35,461 nt of DNA from DASQUK01 sp046726215 (GCA_046726215.1 JBKPAA010000115.1:1-35461), one strand, 5' to 3'; counted from the stretch's first letter, positions 15,086-23,820 are shown. Translations and numbers: made by a program. Notes: a model not told the origin generated them from the letters alone.

Positions 15086-16417
15086 ATGGCTGCGCTGCTG
15101 GAGGCTGCGAGGCGCCGCAATCCCTTGCCAACCGGCACGCTCGCGGTCGGGGTGGGGCTGCTCGTGGCAGGGTTGTCCGCCTACGGGTTCCTCGCGGTTG
15201 CCGACCGGCCCCTGTCGAAGGCCGAGTACTCGCCGTTGTCGGCCACCTGGAGCTTGGTCTTCCTCGTCGGGCCGGGCCTGTTCCTGCCGCTCGAGCAGGA
15301 GATCAGTCGAGCGCTCGCCGAGCGCCGCACCCGCGGGGTGGGCGGGGTGCCCGTCGTGCGCCGGGCGGCCACGCTGGGGGTGGGGCTGGGGCTGGCCGTG
15401 TTGGTGCTGCTGATCGCCACCGCCCGGTGGTCGGTCGACGAGCTCTTCGACCACCAGCTGCTGCTGCTCGTGGGCCTGGCACTGGGCGTCGCCGGCGCAC
15501 TGGCCGGGCACGTCACGCGGGGCTGCATGTCGGGCACGGGCCACTTCAGGGGCTATGCCACCTACATCGGGGCCGACGGGTTCATCCGGCTGCTGGGCTG
15601 TGTGCTGTGCGCCGTGATCGGGGTGAAGACTGCGGGCTGGTTCGGCATCGCCCTGGGTGTCGCCGGGCTCCTGGCCGTGCCGGTGGCTCTGCGGGTGGAG
15701 CGGCCGTCGCTCCGGCCCGGCCCCGAGGCGGCGCTGCGGGAGGTCAGCAGCGCCCTCGGCTTCCTGCTGGCAGCGTCGCTGCTGGCGTTCGGGCTCATGA
15801 ACATCGGTCCCGTGATCGTGAAGCTGCTCGCGTCCGACTCCCAGGCCGATGCCGCCGGGCGCTTCGTCACGGGCGTGGTGGTCGCGCGCATCCCGCTGTT
15901 CCTGTTCCAGGCGGTCCAGGCGGCGCTGCTGCCGAAGTTGTCGGCGCTGTCCACGGCCGGTCGCTTCGGCGACTTCCGGATCGGGCTGAGGCGGCTCATG
16001 GTGGTCGTATTCGCCATGGCGGTGGCCGGCACCATCGTCGGTGCCCTCCTGGGACCGACGGTCGTGGACATCATGTTCACCGACGCCGATCTCGACAGCC
16101 GCACTCTCGGCCTCCTGGCCGCCGGCAGCGGCCTGTACATGCTGGCCCTCGCCTGCGCCCAGGCGGTGATCGCCCTCGGCGGGCACCGTGACCAGGCGGT
16201 CGGATGGGGGATGGGCATCGTCGCCCTGGCGGTGACGACCTGGGTGGCCAGCGACGACCTGTTCCTGCGGGTCGAGCTGGGCCTGTTGGTCGGCAGCCTG
16301 GTGGCATTCCTCACCATGGGCATGCTGCTGCTCCGCCGGCTGGCCGTCTCGGGGCCGTTGGCCGTCGACCGGGGCGACTTCATCGAAGCCCTCCACGACG
16401 TCCCCGTCGAAGCCTGA
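15086..16417 (+). CDS. Polytopic membrane protein, flippase-like (MATE/MOP superfamily)
   Basis: A 443-aa protein with about 12-14 hydrophobic helices and few long loops. Early segments include LAVGVGLLVAGLSAYGFLAV and SLVFLVGPGLFLPLEQEISR. The latter resembles the E-Q-E motif region of Wzx-type polysaccharide exporters. Central helices carry FGLMNIGPVIVKLLA and FLFQAVQAALLPKLS, also typical of Wzx/MurJ-like proteins. It likely moves a lipid-linked saccharide or lipid across the membrane, but family membership is by pattern only. The nearest glycan genes are those of the 24-35 kb locus, some 8 kb away. Start at 15086 is set by the TAGCTT box; GTG 15068 would add six residues. Confidence 0.75.
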   Translation: MAALLEAARRRNPLPTGTLAVGVGLLVAGLSAYGFLAVADRPLSKAEYSPLSATWSLVFLVGPGLFLPLEQEISRALAERRTRGVGGVPVVRRAATLGVGLGLAVLVLLIATARWSVDELFDHQLLLLVGLALGVAGALAGHVTRGCMSGTGHFRGYATYIGADGFIRLLGCVLCAVIGVKTAGWFGIALGVAGLLAVPVALRVERPSLRPGPEAALREVSSALGFLLAASLLAFGLMNIGPVIVKLLASDSQADAAGRFVTGVVVARIPLFLFQAVQAALLPKLSALSTAGRFGDFRIGLRRLMVVVFAMAVAGTIVGALLGPTVVDIMFTDADLDSRTLGLLAAGSGLYMLALACAQAVIALGGHRDQAVGWGMGIVALAVTTWVASDDLFLRVELGLLVGSLVAFLTMGMLLLRRLAVSGPLAVDRGDFIEALHDVPVEA

Positions 16418-16527
16418 GCCGGCCGGCGCGCCGCGTCGCGCGGCGGCCGAGGTGCCGACTTCACGCAGATTGTTGAGTATGTCTGTAGGCTTTTCGGTCG
16501 CCGAGAGAGATCGCCCGAGAGGTAGCC

Positions 16528-17709
16528 ATGCCCAGCTTCCGTGAGTTGCTTGCAGCCACAAAAGCCGAGATCCGCGAGGTCGACACCGCCCGGGCCGACG
16601 AGCTGCGGCAGCGGCCGGGTGCGGTGGTCCTCGACGTACGCGAGCCCGACGAGTACGAGCAGGGCGCCATCCCCGGGGCCGTACACATCCCCCGTGGCAC
16701 CCTCGAAAGCTCGGTCGAGAGCCGGATAACCGACAAGTCGGCGCCGGTGATCATCCACTGCGCCAGCGGCGTGCGCTCGGCGTTCGCGGCCAAGACCCTC
16801 ACCGACATGGGCTACGAGGACGTCGTGTCCATGACCGGCGGCTTCAACAAGTGGAAGGACGAGGGCCGGGCCTGGGCGGCACCGCGCAAGCTTTCGGCGG
16901 AGCAGCGCAACCGCTATCAGCGCCACCTGCTGCTGCCCGAGGTCGACGTCGCGGGCCAGCTCAAGCTGCTCGACGCCAGGGTGTTGCTGCTCGGGGCCGG
17001 GGGTCTCGGCTCGCCGGCGGCGCTGTACCTGGCGGCCGCCGGCGTTGGCACCATCGGCATCGTGGACATGGACGTCGTCGACGAGTCGAACCTGCAGCGA
17101 CAGATCCTCCACAACGTCGACCGGGTGGGCGAGCGCAAGGTCGACTCGGCGAAGAAGACGCTCACGGCGATGAACCCCGACGTCAACGTGGTGACCCACG
17201 ACGTGCGGCTGGGCGCCGACAACGTCATGGACATCCTGTCGGGCTACGACATCGTGGTCGACGGCGCCGACAACTTCCCGGTTCGCTACCTGCTCAACGA
17301 TGCCGCGCTGAAGCTGGAGATCCCCGTGGTGCACGGCTCGATCTTCCGGTTCGAGGGCCAGGTCACGGTGTTCAAGCCGCACGACGGGCCCTGCTACCGC
17401 TGCTTCCTCCCCGAGCCCCCGCCGGCCGAACTGGCCCCGTCGTGCGCTGAGGCCGGGGTGCTGGGCGTGCTGCCCGGCATCGTGGGGTCGATCCAGGCGG
17501 TCGAGGCCATCAAGCTCGTCCTCGGCGTCGGCGAGGATCTTTCGGGCCGGCTGCTGGCCTACGACTCCCTGGAGCAGTCGTTCCGCACCTACAAGATGGT
17601 GCGTGACCCCGAGTGCCCGACGTGCTCCATCGATCCCGAGCGGATCGTCATCGCCGAGTACGACGAGCTTTGCATGCCGCATCCCATCGCCCCGCCGCCG
17701 GCGGGGTAG
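16528..17709 (+). CDS. moeB: Rhodanese-ThiF fusion, MoeB/MoeZ-like sulfur-carrier adenylyltransferase
   Basis: A 393-aa cytoplasmic protein that should adenylate the C-terminal glycine of a ubiquitin-like sulfur carrier (MoaD, ThiS or CysO type) and help load sulfur. The rhodanese domain comes first (20-115) with active-site Cys78 in IIHCASGVRS. The E1-like domain follows (120-393): LSAEQRNRYQRHLLLPEV, nucleotide loop LLLGAGGLGSPA (154-165), DMDVVDESNLQRQ, VDGADNF, and Cys306 in APSCAEAGVLG. The zinc cysteines are 289/292 (CYRC) and 363/366 (CPTC). Typical actinobacterial MoeZ has the reverse order, ThiF then rhodanese. The start is set by GAGAGG five bases before the ATG. No carrier-protein gene lies beside it, so the pathway (molybdopterin, cysteine or thiamine) is open. 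Confidence 0.93.
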   Translation: MPSFRELLAATKAEIREVDTARADELRQRPGAVVLDVREPDEYEQGAIPGAVHIPRGTLESSVESRITDKSAPVIIHCASGVRSAFAAKTLTDMGYEDVVSMTGGFNKWKDEGRAWAAPRKLSAEQRNRYQRHLLLPEVDVAGQLKLLDARVLLLGAGGLGSPAALYLAAAGVGTIGIVDMDVVDESNLQRQILHNVDRVGERKVDSAKKTLTAMNPDVNVVTHDVRLGADNVMDILSGYDIVVDGADNFPVRYLLNDAALKLEIPVVHGSIFRFEGQVTVFKPHDGPCYRCFLPEPPPAELAPSCAEAGVLGVLPGIVGSIQAVEAIKLVLGVGEDLSGRLLAYDSLEQSFRTYKMVRDPECPTCSIDPERIVIAEYDELCMPHPIAPPPAG

Positions 17710-17727
17710 GCGCCCTCCGGCTGCCGG

Positions 17728-19353
17728 TCACCCGCCGGTCAGCGCGCTCGCCGTCACGAACGTGTAGCCGCGGGCGCGGATGGCGTCGATGATCTGCGGC
17801 AGCGCGGCGGCGTCGAGCATGGAGTGGTCGGTCGGATGGGATCCGACGTGCATGAGCACGATCTCGCCGGGCTGGAGCCCCGCTAGCACCCGATCGACGA
17901 CCTTCTGCGCGGTCTGCCCGCCGGACGTCCCCTGCCAGCCAAGGGAATCCACCGTCCACCGGACCCCGACGTATCCGAGGCTGTTGACGATGCCGAGCAC
18001 GCGGCTGTCGACATCGCCGAACGGGAAGCGGAAGAACGGGCGTGTCTCGGCACCGTTGGTCAGCAGGATCGAGCGCTGAGCGTTCAGCACCTCCGCCCGG
18101 ACCTGGGCATCCGACAGGGTCGTGAATTCGGGGTGGGTGTCGCTGTGGTTGCCGACGACGAAGCCACTCACCGCCACGTCGTTCGCCTGGGCAGGGAAGG
18201 CCCGCACCCACTGCCCGGTCAAGAAGAACGTGGCCGACACGTTCTTGGTCCGCAAGGTCGTCAGGATCGACGGGATGGCGTCTGCATTGGCGCCCGCGTC
18301 GAACGTCAGCGCGACCACCCGTGCGGTGGTGGGTATGCGGGTCCAGTCGACGCCGAGCCGCGAGGACGGGGGTGCCGACGGGGCCGCCGGGACCCATCCG
18401 CGTGACCACCCCGTCCACGCGCCGCTGCGATTCCGGCGGGACCAGAGCGCGTTGTCGGTGCCGCGCACGACCACGTCGACGCCCCCGCCGGCGGTGGCGA
18501 CCGCGGCCGGAGCGTCGATCAACGTGCCACCGAGGCGCTGCCATCCCGTCCAGGCGCCCGCCCGGCCCTGCTTCAGGTAGAGCGTGTTGTCGGTACCTCG
18601 AACGAACAGCCACGTCGTTCCGCCCGGCGCCTGCCACGTGGCTGCCGGCGCCGTGTAGGTGAGCCCACCCAGCGACTGCCACGCCGCCCATCCCGCGGCG
18701 GATCGCGACCTGGCCCACACGGTGTGGTCGGCGCGGGTGACGTAGACCTCCATGCCGCCTCCGCCGGTGCTCACCGCCGCCGGCGCGGAGGCGAGTCCGC
18801 CGCCCAGGCTGGTCCATGCCGACCAGCTGCCGCCGAGGGGGCGTGTCCGCGTGTAGAGCTGGTTGTTGGTTCCCCGCACGAACACGTCGATGCGGCCGCT
18901 GGGGTCACCCACGACGGCCGGAGCGGCCGCCAGGACCCCGCCCAGGCTCTGCCACGCTCCCCACGTGCCCTGGGTGTTCGTGCGCAGCCACAGCGCGCCA
19001 TCGGTGCCGCGCGCCCCGACGACAAGCGTCGTCCCCGCCAATGCCGCGGCCGGGGCGCCGACGACCTTCCCGCCCATGCCGGTCTGTGCCGTCCAGACCC
19101 CGTCGCGGAAGGTGCGCTGGTACACGGCACCGTCCTCGCCGCGGTAGAAGGCATGGTCGAACCCGCCCGGGTTGGCGGCCAGGGCGACCGCCGACGTCGC
19201 CGCCTGGTTGGCCGGAACGGCCAGTACCGCTCCGGGTCGAGCAGCGGCCGGGCCGGCGGCGGCCGTCGGCAGCGCGACGAGCAGAACCGCCGAGACCGCC
19301 ACCAGCGCCCGGACGCGCCGGGACAAGGGGCGGCGGCCCGAGAACACGAACAT
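17728..19353 (-). CDS. Secreted polysaccharide deacetylase with N-terminal PLL-like lectin propeller
   Basis: A 541-aa exported protein. Residues 1-38 are a signal peptide (RALVAVSAVLLVALP core). Residues 60-320 form about six blades of 45-47 residues like the Photorhabdus lectin (PLL) fold. Each has GTDN-x-LY/LW and a W-x-x-W-x-S-L-GG motif (131-139, 177-184, 222-230, 268-276, 313-319). A NodB/CE4 domain (345-541) follows: TFDAG (350-354), HSDTH with His403/His407, FRFPFGD (441-447), DSLGWQG and LMHVGSH. It should remove acetyl groups from a cell-wall or extracellular glycan, targeted by the lectin part. Motif 1 has Ala353 where most CE4 enzymes have a metal-binding Asp. An in-frame upstream ATG (19410) exists; AGGAG seven bases before 19353 decides the start. 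It is divergent from the dehydrogenase gene. Confidence 0.9.
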   Translation of the reverse strand: MFVFSGRRPLSRRVRALVAVSAVLLVALPTAAAGPAAARPGAVLAVPANQAATSAVALAANPGGFDHAFYRGEDGAVYQRTFRDGVWTAQTGMGGKVVGAPAAALAGTTLVVGARGTDGALWLRTNTQGTWGAWQSLGGVLAAAPAVVGDPSGRIDVFVRGTNNQLYTRTRPLGGSWSAWTSLGGGLASAPAAVSTGGGGMEVYVTRADHTVWARSRSAAGWAAWQSLGGLTYTAPAATWQAPGGTTWLFVRGTDNTLYLKQGRAGAWTGWQRLGGTLIDAPAAVATAGGGVDVVVRGTDNALWSRRNRSGAWTGWSRGWVPAAPSAPPSSRLGVDWTRIPTTARVVALTFDAGANADAIPSILTTLRTKNVSATFFLTGQWVRAFPAQANDVAVSGFVVGNHSDTHPEFTTLSDAQVRAEVLNAQRSILLTNGAETRPFFRFPFGDVDSRVLGIVNSLGYVGVRWTVDSLGWQGTSGGQTAQKVVDRVLAGLQPGEIVLMHVGSHPTDHSMLDAAALPQIIDAIRARGYTFVTASALTGG

Positions 19354-19475
19354 CGCCATACTCCTCTGCCTCATCGCCAGCAGATCCAATATCCGCCGTG
19401 CACGCGGCACCCGCCAGTGCCGAACTGCCCGACAATACGTCGTTCGAGCTGTCCCGGGGGGTCGTCATAGACGAG

Positions 19476-19481
19476 TAGCGT
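19476..19481 (+). promoter_or_regulatory. -10 element of a leaderless promoter
   Basis: TAGCGT begins 13 bp before an in-frame GTG at 19489 (7-nt spacer). It favours that GTG over the one at 19480, which overlaps the box. The 135-bp gap to the deacetylase start must hold control sites for both genes. Confidence 0.55.
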
Positions 19482-19488
19482 GGCCAGT

Positions 19489-22400
19489 GTGAGGGCGGGC
19501 GTGGGCATTCGTCGAGGTCGTCGGTGTCGAGGGCGCGGGCGTGGGTTCTCGCCGCCGCGCCTGCTCTTCGTGATCGCGCTCTTGGGCGGCGCCCTGGCAC
19601 TCCCCCAGGAGGGGGCGAGCGCGGCACGCGTGGCGTCCGCGGGCTCCGCGGCCGATGCGTCGGCCGGTGCCGTGTCCGCCCGGGCGAGCGCCGCCGGCGT
19701 CCCGCCTGCCGGATTCTCCGACCTGGTCGCCATCTCCGGGCTGGTCCAGCCGACCGCGGTTGCATTCGCCGGCGACGGCCGCGTCTTCGTCGCCGAGAAG
19801 AGTGGCCTGATCAAGGTGTTCGACTCGCTGTCCGACACCACCCCGACCGTCTTCGCTGACCTGCGAACCCAGGTGCACAACTTCTGGGACCGCGGGATGC
19901 TCGGCCTCACCCTCGACCCGCAGTTCCCGACCCGGCCGTACGTGTACGCCCTCTACACGTACGACGCCGCGCCCGGCGGCACGGCGCCGCGGTGGGGCAC
20001 CGCCGGGGCCACCAGCGACGGCTGCCCGAACCCGCCGGGCTCCACGGTCGACGGCTGCATCGTTCAGGCACGGCTTTCTCGGCTGACGGCCAGCGGCAAC
20101 CAGATGACCGGCGCAGAGCAGGTGCTCGTGAGCGGCTGGTGCCAGCAGTTCCCGAGCCACTCGATCGGCACCGTGACCTTCGGGCCCGACGGTGCGCTCT
20201 ATGTCGGTGCCGGCGACGGCGCCAGCTTCAACTACGTCGACTACGGCCAGACCAACAATCGGTGTGGTGACCCGCCATCGCCTGCGGGCACGGATCTGGC
20301 GCCGCCCACGGCCCAGGGTGGCGCCCTGCGTTCCCAGTCGATTCGGCGGCCCGCGGGCCAGCCGGTCACGCTCGACGGAACGATCATCCGGATCGACCCG
20401 AACACCGGTGCCGGCATGCCCGGCAACCCCTTCGCCTCCCACGCCGACCAGAACGCTCGCCGGATCATCGCCTACGGCCTCCGCAATCCCTTCCGCTTCG
20501 ACATCCGGCCCGGGACCCAGCAGCTGTGGGTCGGCGAGGTCGGGTGGGACACCTGGGAGGAGATCGACCGCATCGCCGACATCGACGACAGCGTCGCCGA
20601 GAACTTCGGCTGGCCGTGCTACGAGGGTGCCACCCGGCAGCCCGGCTACGACGGGGCCGACCTGAACAGCTGCGAGTCGCTGTACGGGGTCGGTCAGACC
20701 GGCCCCTTCTACCTGTACAACCACAACGCAAAGGTCGTCGCCAGCGATTCGTGCGCACCCGGGACCTCCTCGGTGAGCGGGATCGCCTTCGAGAACGGTT
20801 CCAACTACCCGTCCGACTACGACGGTGCGCTGTTCTTCGCCGATGCCTCACGCCATTGCATCTGGGCGATGAAGCGGGCCGGCGGGGTCGACCCCAGCCC
20901 CAGCCAGCTGTCCCAGTTCGTCGGTGGCGCGGGCACGCCGGTCCAGGTTCTCACGGGCCCGGGCGGCGACATCTTCTACGTCGACCTGGACGGCGGGCAG
21001 GTGCACCGCGTCGTCTACAACGGCGCCAACCATCCGCCGACCGCGGCCGTCTCGGCCAGCCCGACCTCCGGCCCGGCGCCTCTGACCGTCGGCTTCGATG
21101 GCAGTGGGTCCAGCGACCTCGACCCCGGCGACGTGCTGAGCTACGCGTGGGACCTCGACGGCGACGGTCAGTTCGACGACTCGACCGCGGTCGCTCCGAC
21201 CCACACCTACACGGCGGCCGGAACGGTCACGGCGCGGCTGCGCGTCACCGATCCCGCCGGGGCGTCCGACACGCAGGCCGTGACGATCACGGTCGGCGCG
21301 TCCAACACGCCACCGGTCCCGGTCATCGACACCCCGGCGAGCGGATTTCGGTGGCAGGTGGGCGACGTGATCTCGTTCTCGGGGCATGCCACCGATGCCC
21401 AGGACGGCACGTTGCCCGCGAGCCGGTTGTCCTGGTCGATCGTGCTCAACCACTGCCCCAGCAACTGTCACACCCACCCCGTGCAGAGTTTCACGGGCGT
21501 CGCCAGCGGGACGTTCCCGGCGCCTGATCACGAATATCCGTCGTCGCTGTCGCTGGTGTTGACCGCAACCGACTCGGCGGGCGCCCGGGCGAGCACCACC
21601 ATGCAGCTCGACCCCAGGACGGTGAACCTGACCTTCGCCACCAACCCGAGCGGGCTGCAACTCGCCGTCGGGCCCGCGTCCGTCACGGCGCCGGCCACGC
21701 GGACGGTGATCGTCGGTTCGTCGAACAGCGTGAGCGCCCCCAGCCCACAGACGCTCAGCGGTGTGACGTACGCCTTCCGGTCGTGGTCGGACGGTGGCGC
21801 GCGAGCCCACAACGTGACCGCGCCGGCCACCCCGACCACCTACACCGCCACGTTCGGCCCTGTGGGATGCCCAGCGTCGCCGAGCTTCGACTACACCATG
21901 CCCACGCCGAGCGGACCCCCGGCCGCCACCTCGCTGCCCGACGGCCGGATCGCCTACAGCGCGCTGGGGTCCGACGGCAAGTACTACCTGGTTGCCACCG
22001 ACATCGTCGACGATCCGCTGGCGGTCGGGCCGTTGGAGTGCCTCGGCGGCACGGCGACGGACAACCCGGCCGTGGCGGCCGGCACGTCGTTCGCTGCCTT
22101 GTTCGTCCGCACGGCGGACAACGGCCTCTGGCAGCGCACCCTCACGGCCGGCGGCGCCGGCGCCTGGTCACGGCTCCCGATCGGGGGCGCCTCGACCAAT
22201 GGTCCGAGCGCCGTGGTGACCGCGGGTGACGTCGTGCACCTCGTCGTGCGCGGCACCAACGGGGCGGTGTACCACGCCACCCGCCGCGGCACGACCTGGT
22301 CGGCCTGGGAGAGCCTGGGCGGCGGAGTCCTGGGGACCCCGGCGGTGGCGCCGCGGCCGGGTGGCGGGATCGCGATCTTTGTCCGGGGCACGGACAACGC

Positions 22401-22776
22401 GGTCTACGTGAAGTACGGCGATACGGGGGCCTGGACGGGCTGGTCCGGCATGACCGGCGCGACGCTCTCGAGCCCGGCCGTCGCCTGGGGTGCCCAGCCC
22501 GGCCGCCTGGATGTGTTCGTCGCCGGCACCGGTGGAGGCCTGTACCAAAAGGTGTTCGTCAACGGGGCGTGGCTCGGCTGGACCCGGCTCGACGCCCTGG
22601 CGGCGACGGCGCGCGTGGCGGCCGCAGCCGGCGGCGGGCGGATCATCGTGTACACGACCGCCGGCGGCGTGACCAGTTACAAGCAGCACGTTGGGGGATG
22701 GCGCAGCTACAAGCCTGCGCCGTACACCTGCCCCACCTGTCTCCCCGGACCGCGCTCGGGGCCCACCATCGGGTGA
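19489..22776 (+). CDS. Secreted glucose/sorbosone dehydrogenase-like protein with PKD and PLL-like repeats
   Basis: A 1095-aa exported multidomain protein. A basic N-terminus and hydrophobic core (LLFVIALLGGALAL, 25-38) form the signal peptide. The beta-propeller dehydrogenase domain (about 75-505) shows VAFAGDGRVFVAEKSG, GMLGLTLDPQFP, HSIGTVTFGPDGALYVGAGD, YGLRNPFRFD and NFGWPCYEG. This is the pattern of PQQ-dependent soluble aldose dehydrogenases. A PKD domain (about 510-595; AYAWDL-like LSYAWDLDGDGQFDD) and a second Ig-like part follow. From about 800 to 1085 lie four PLL-like blades with RGTDNAVYVK and GAWTGW motifs, matching those of the divergent deacetylase. It likely oxidises or binds sugars outside the cell; PQQ use is inferred from family. 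The GTG at 19489 is set by the TAGCGT box. Confidence 0.88.
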   Translation: MRAGVGIRRGRRCRGRGRGFSPPRLLFVIALLGGALALPQEGASAARVASAGSAADASAGAVSARASAAGVPPAGFSDLVAISGLVQPTAVAFAGDGRVFVAEKSGLIKVFDSLSDTTPTVFADLRTQVHNFWDRGMLGLTLDPQFPTRPYVYALYTYDAAPGGTAPRWGTAGATSDGCPNPPGSTVDGCIVQARLSRLTASGNQMTGAEQVLVSGWCQQFPSHSIGTVTFGPDGALYVGAGDGASFNYVDYGQTNNRCGDPPSPAGTDLAPPTAQGGALRSQSIRRPAGQPVTLDGTIIRIDPNTGAGMPGNPFASHADQNARRIIAYGLRNPFRFDIRPGTQQLWVGEVGWDTWEEIDRIADIDDSVAENFGWPCYEGATRQPGYDGADLNSCESLYGVGQTGPFYLYNHNAKVVASDSCAPGTSSVSGIAFENGSNYPSDYDGALFFADASRHCIWAMKRAGGVDPSPSQLSQFVGGAGTPVQVLTGPGGDIFYVDLDGGQVHRVVYNGANHPPTAAVSASPTSGPAPLTVGFDGSGSSDLDPGDVLSYAWDLDGDGQFDDSTAVAPTHTYTAAGTVTARLRVTDPAGASDTQAVTITVGASNTPPVPVIDTPASGFRWQVGDVISFSGHATDAQDGTLPASRLSWSIVLNHCPSNCHTHPVQSFTGVASGTFPAPDHEYPSSLSLVLTATDSAGARASTTMQLDPRTVNLTFATNPSGLQLAVGPASVTAPATRTVIVGSSNSVSAPSPQTLSGVTYAFRSWSDGGARAHNVTAPATPTTYTATFGPVGCPASPSFDYTMPTPSGPPAATSLPDGRIAYSALGSDGKYYLVATDIVDDPLAVGPLECLGGTATDNPAVAAGTSFAALFVRTADNGLWQRTLTAGGAGAWSRLPIGGASTNGPSAVVTAGDVVHLVVRGTNGAVYHATRRGTTWSAWESLGGGVLGTPAVAPRPGGGIAIFVRGTDNAVYVKYGDTGAWTGWSGMTGATLSSPAVAWGAQPGRLDVFVAGTGGGLYQKVFVNGAWLGWTRLDALAATARVAAAAGGGRIIVYTTAGGVTSYKQHVGGWRSYKPAPYTCPTCLPGPRSGPTIG

Positions 22777-22819
22777 GGCGAGCAGGAGCGGGCCGAGACC
22801 GATAGCGGCCGGCGGCCCT

Positions 22820-22833
22820 CTCACCGGGGTGAG
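22820..22833. terminator. Weak hairpin between convergent genes
   Basis: CTCAC (22820-22824) and GTGAG (22829-22833) pair around a 4-nt loop in the 115-bp gap between two convergent genes. No T-run follows on either strand, so a terminator role is only suggested by position. Confidence 0.25.
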
Positions 22834-22891
22834 CGCGCGCCGCACCCGGCCCACCGACGGTAGGCCGGGCGCCGGGCGCTCACTGCGGCCG

Positions 22892-23737
22892 TTACCGGCT
22901 GCGGCTCCGACTTGGTACCCCGGCCGCCGCCTGCTCGGCGGCCGCTGTGCCGACGAACCGGACGACGATCGGCGTGTCGATGCCCTGGTCGATGGTGTCG
23001 GCCGAGATCGGGAAGTCATCGGCGCGCCCGTAGCCGAAGCTCAGGTTGGCGTTGCCGCCGCTGTTGAAGTTGCGCAGGTACCAGATGTTGCCTCGGACCA
23101 CGCCGGGCGTGTCGCTGCCGTCGCCGTTGTAGTCACCGGCGATCGGGAAGTCGTCGGGCCGCCCGTAGCCGAAGCTCAGGTTGGCGTTGCCGCCGCTGTT
23201 GAAGTTGCGCAGGAGCCACAGGTTGCCGCGCACGACGCCGGGCGTGTCGTGCCCGTCGCCGTTCCAGTCGCCGACGATCGGGAAGTCGTCGGGCCGCCCG
23301 TAGCCGAAGGTCGCGTTGGCGTTGCCGCCGCTGGCCGAGTTGCGCAAGAACCAGATGTTGCCCCGCAACACGCCGATGCCATCGACCCCGTTGCCGTCCC
23401 AGTCACCGCAGACCGGGAAGTCGCCGGGCCGCCCGTAGTGGTAGACGGTCTCGGTGTCGGAGTCGAGCCAGTCTCCCGTCGTGGTGTCGAACCAGACGAT
23501 GAAGTCGCCGTCGACGCCGTCGGTGTCGCAGTAGAGCAGGTGTGTCCCCTGGATGAAGTCGGTTATGCACCTATCCGATGGCCCGCCCGAGTTGGTGAAC
23601 TTGATGTGGTGCTCGAGCTCGAGCGGTGGTGGTGGGCATGTCGCAGCCCCGGCAGGAGCCGGGCTGGTGACGAGCCATCCGCCGACCGCCGTCATCACCG
23701 CCGCCAATGTCAGGAGAGACCGTTTGAGGTTCTTCAC
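22892..23737 (-). CDS. Secreted FG-GAP/VCBS-like repeat protein
   Basis: A 281-aa exported protein. Residues 1-31 are a signal peptide (LLTLAAVMTAVGGWLVTS, cleavage near AGA-AT). A Pro/Cys-containing region follows (CPPPPLELEHHIKFTNS). From about 100 to 265 lie three full copies and one partial copy of a 45-residue repeat with YGRPDDFPI, a calcium-type loop D-W-N-G-D-G-x-D, then TPGVVRGN-x-W-x-LRN and SGGNAN. Such repeats form propeller blades or elongated calcium-binding folds in surface proteins. No catalytic domain is seen, so adhesion or matrix binding is the likeliest role. The last unit lacks the calcium loop (ADTIDQGID). The GTG start has GAGGGG eight bases upstream; the upstream leader is about 70 nt and holds a strong hairpin. 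Confidence 0.85.
   Translation of the reverse strand: MKNLKRSLLTLAAVMTAVGGWLVTSPAPAGAATCPPPPLELEHHIKFTNSGGPSDRCITDFIQGTHLLYCDTDGVDGDFIVWFDTTTGDWLDSDTETVYHYGRPGDFPVCGDWDGNGVDGIGVLRGNIWFLRNSASGGNANATFGYGRPDDFPIVGDWNGDGHDTPGVVRGNLWLLRNFNSGGNANLSFGYGRPDDFPIAGDYNGDGSDTPGVVRGNIWYLRNFNSGGNANLSFGYGRADDFPISADTIDQGIDTPIVVRFVGTAAAEQAAAGVPSRSRSR
23006..23410 (-). repeat. Three 135-bp in-frame tandem repeats
   Basis: Units 23006-23140, 23141-23275 and 23276-23410 each encode one 45-residue repeat of the secreted protein, and a divergent partial unit follows to about 23450. The first two share an unbroken identical block of about 50 bp, more than codon constraint alone needs. This suggests recent unit duplication or gene conversion. 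Confidence 0.9.
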
Positions 23738-23820
23738 GCCGCATACCCCCTCTTTTCGTCGGTGGCCTGCCGGGGCACGCCACCCGGTCCCAGCCCCCGC
23801 CGTGACCGCGCGGGATCATA
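23738..23820 (-). promoter_or_regulatory. Promoter and structured leader of the secreted repeat protein gene
   Basis: On the minus strand TATGAT (23815-23820) is a good -10, predicting a leader of about 70 nt. Within it 23761-23784 forms a strong hairpin: arms GGTGGC and GCCACC around an inner TGCC/GGCA stem. No -35 match is seen. The leader structure could affect mRNA stability or translation. Confidence 0.4.

Noticed and set aside
14201..16561. 786-codon minus-strand ORF antisense to the sirtuin and flippase-like genes
   Set aside because: The opposite strand encodes motif-bearing proteins; the ORF is rich in Gln, His and Arg and lacks recognisable domains.
15562..17682. 706-codon minus-strand ORF antisense to moeB
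   Set aside because: It is a mirror of MoeB codons, with no start signal or motif.
22777..22891. Possible small RNA or gene between the dehydrogenase and repeat protein
   Set aside because: Only a weak hairpin is present, with no promoter-like box or coding signal.
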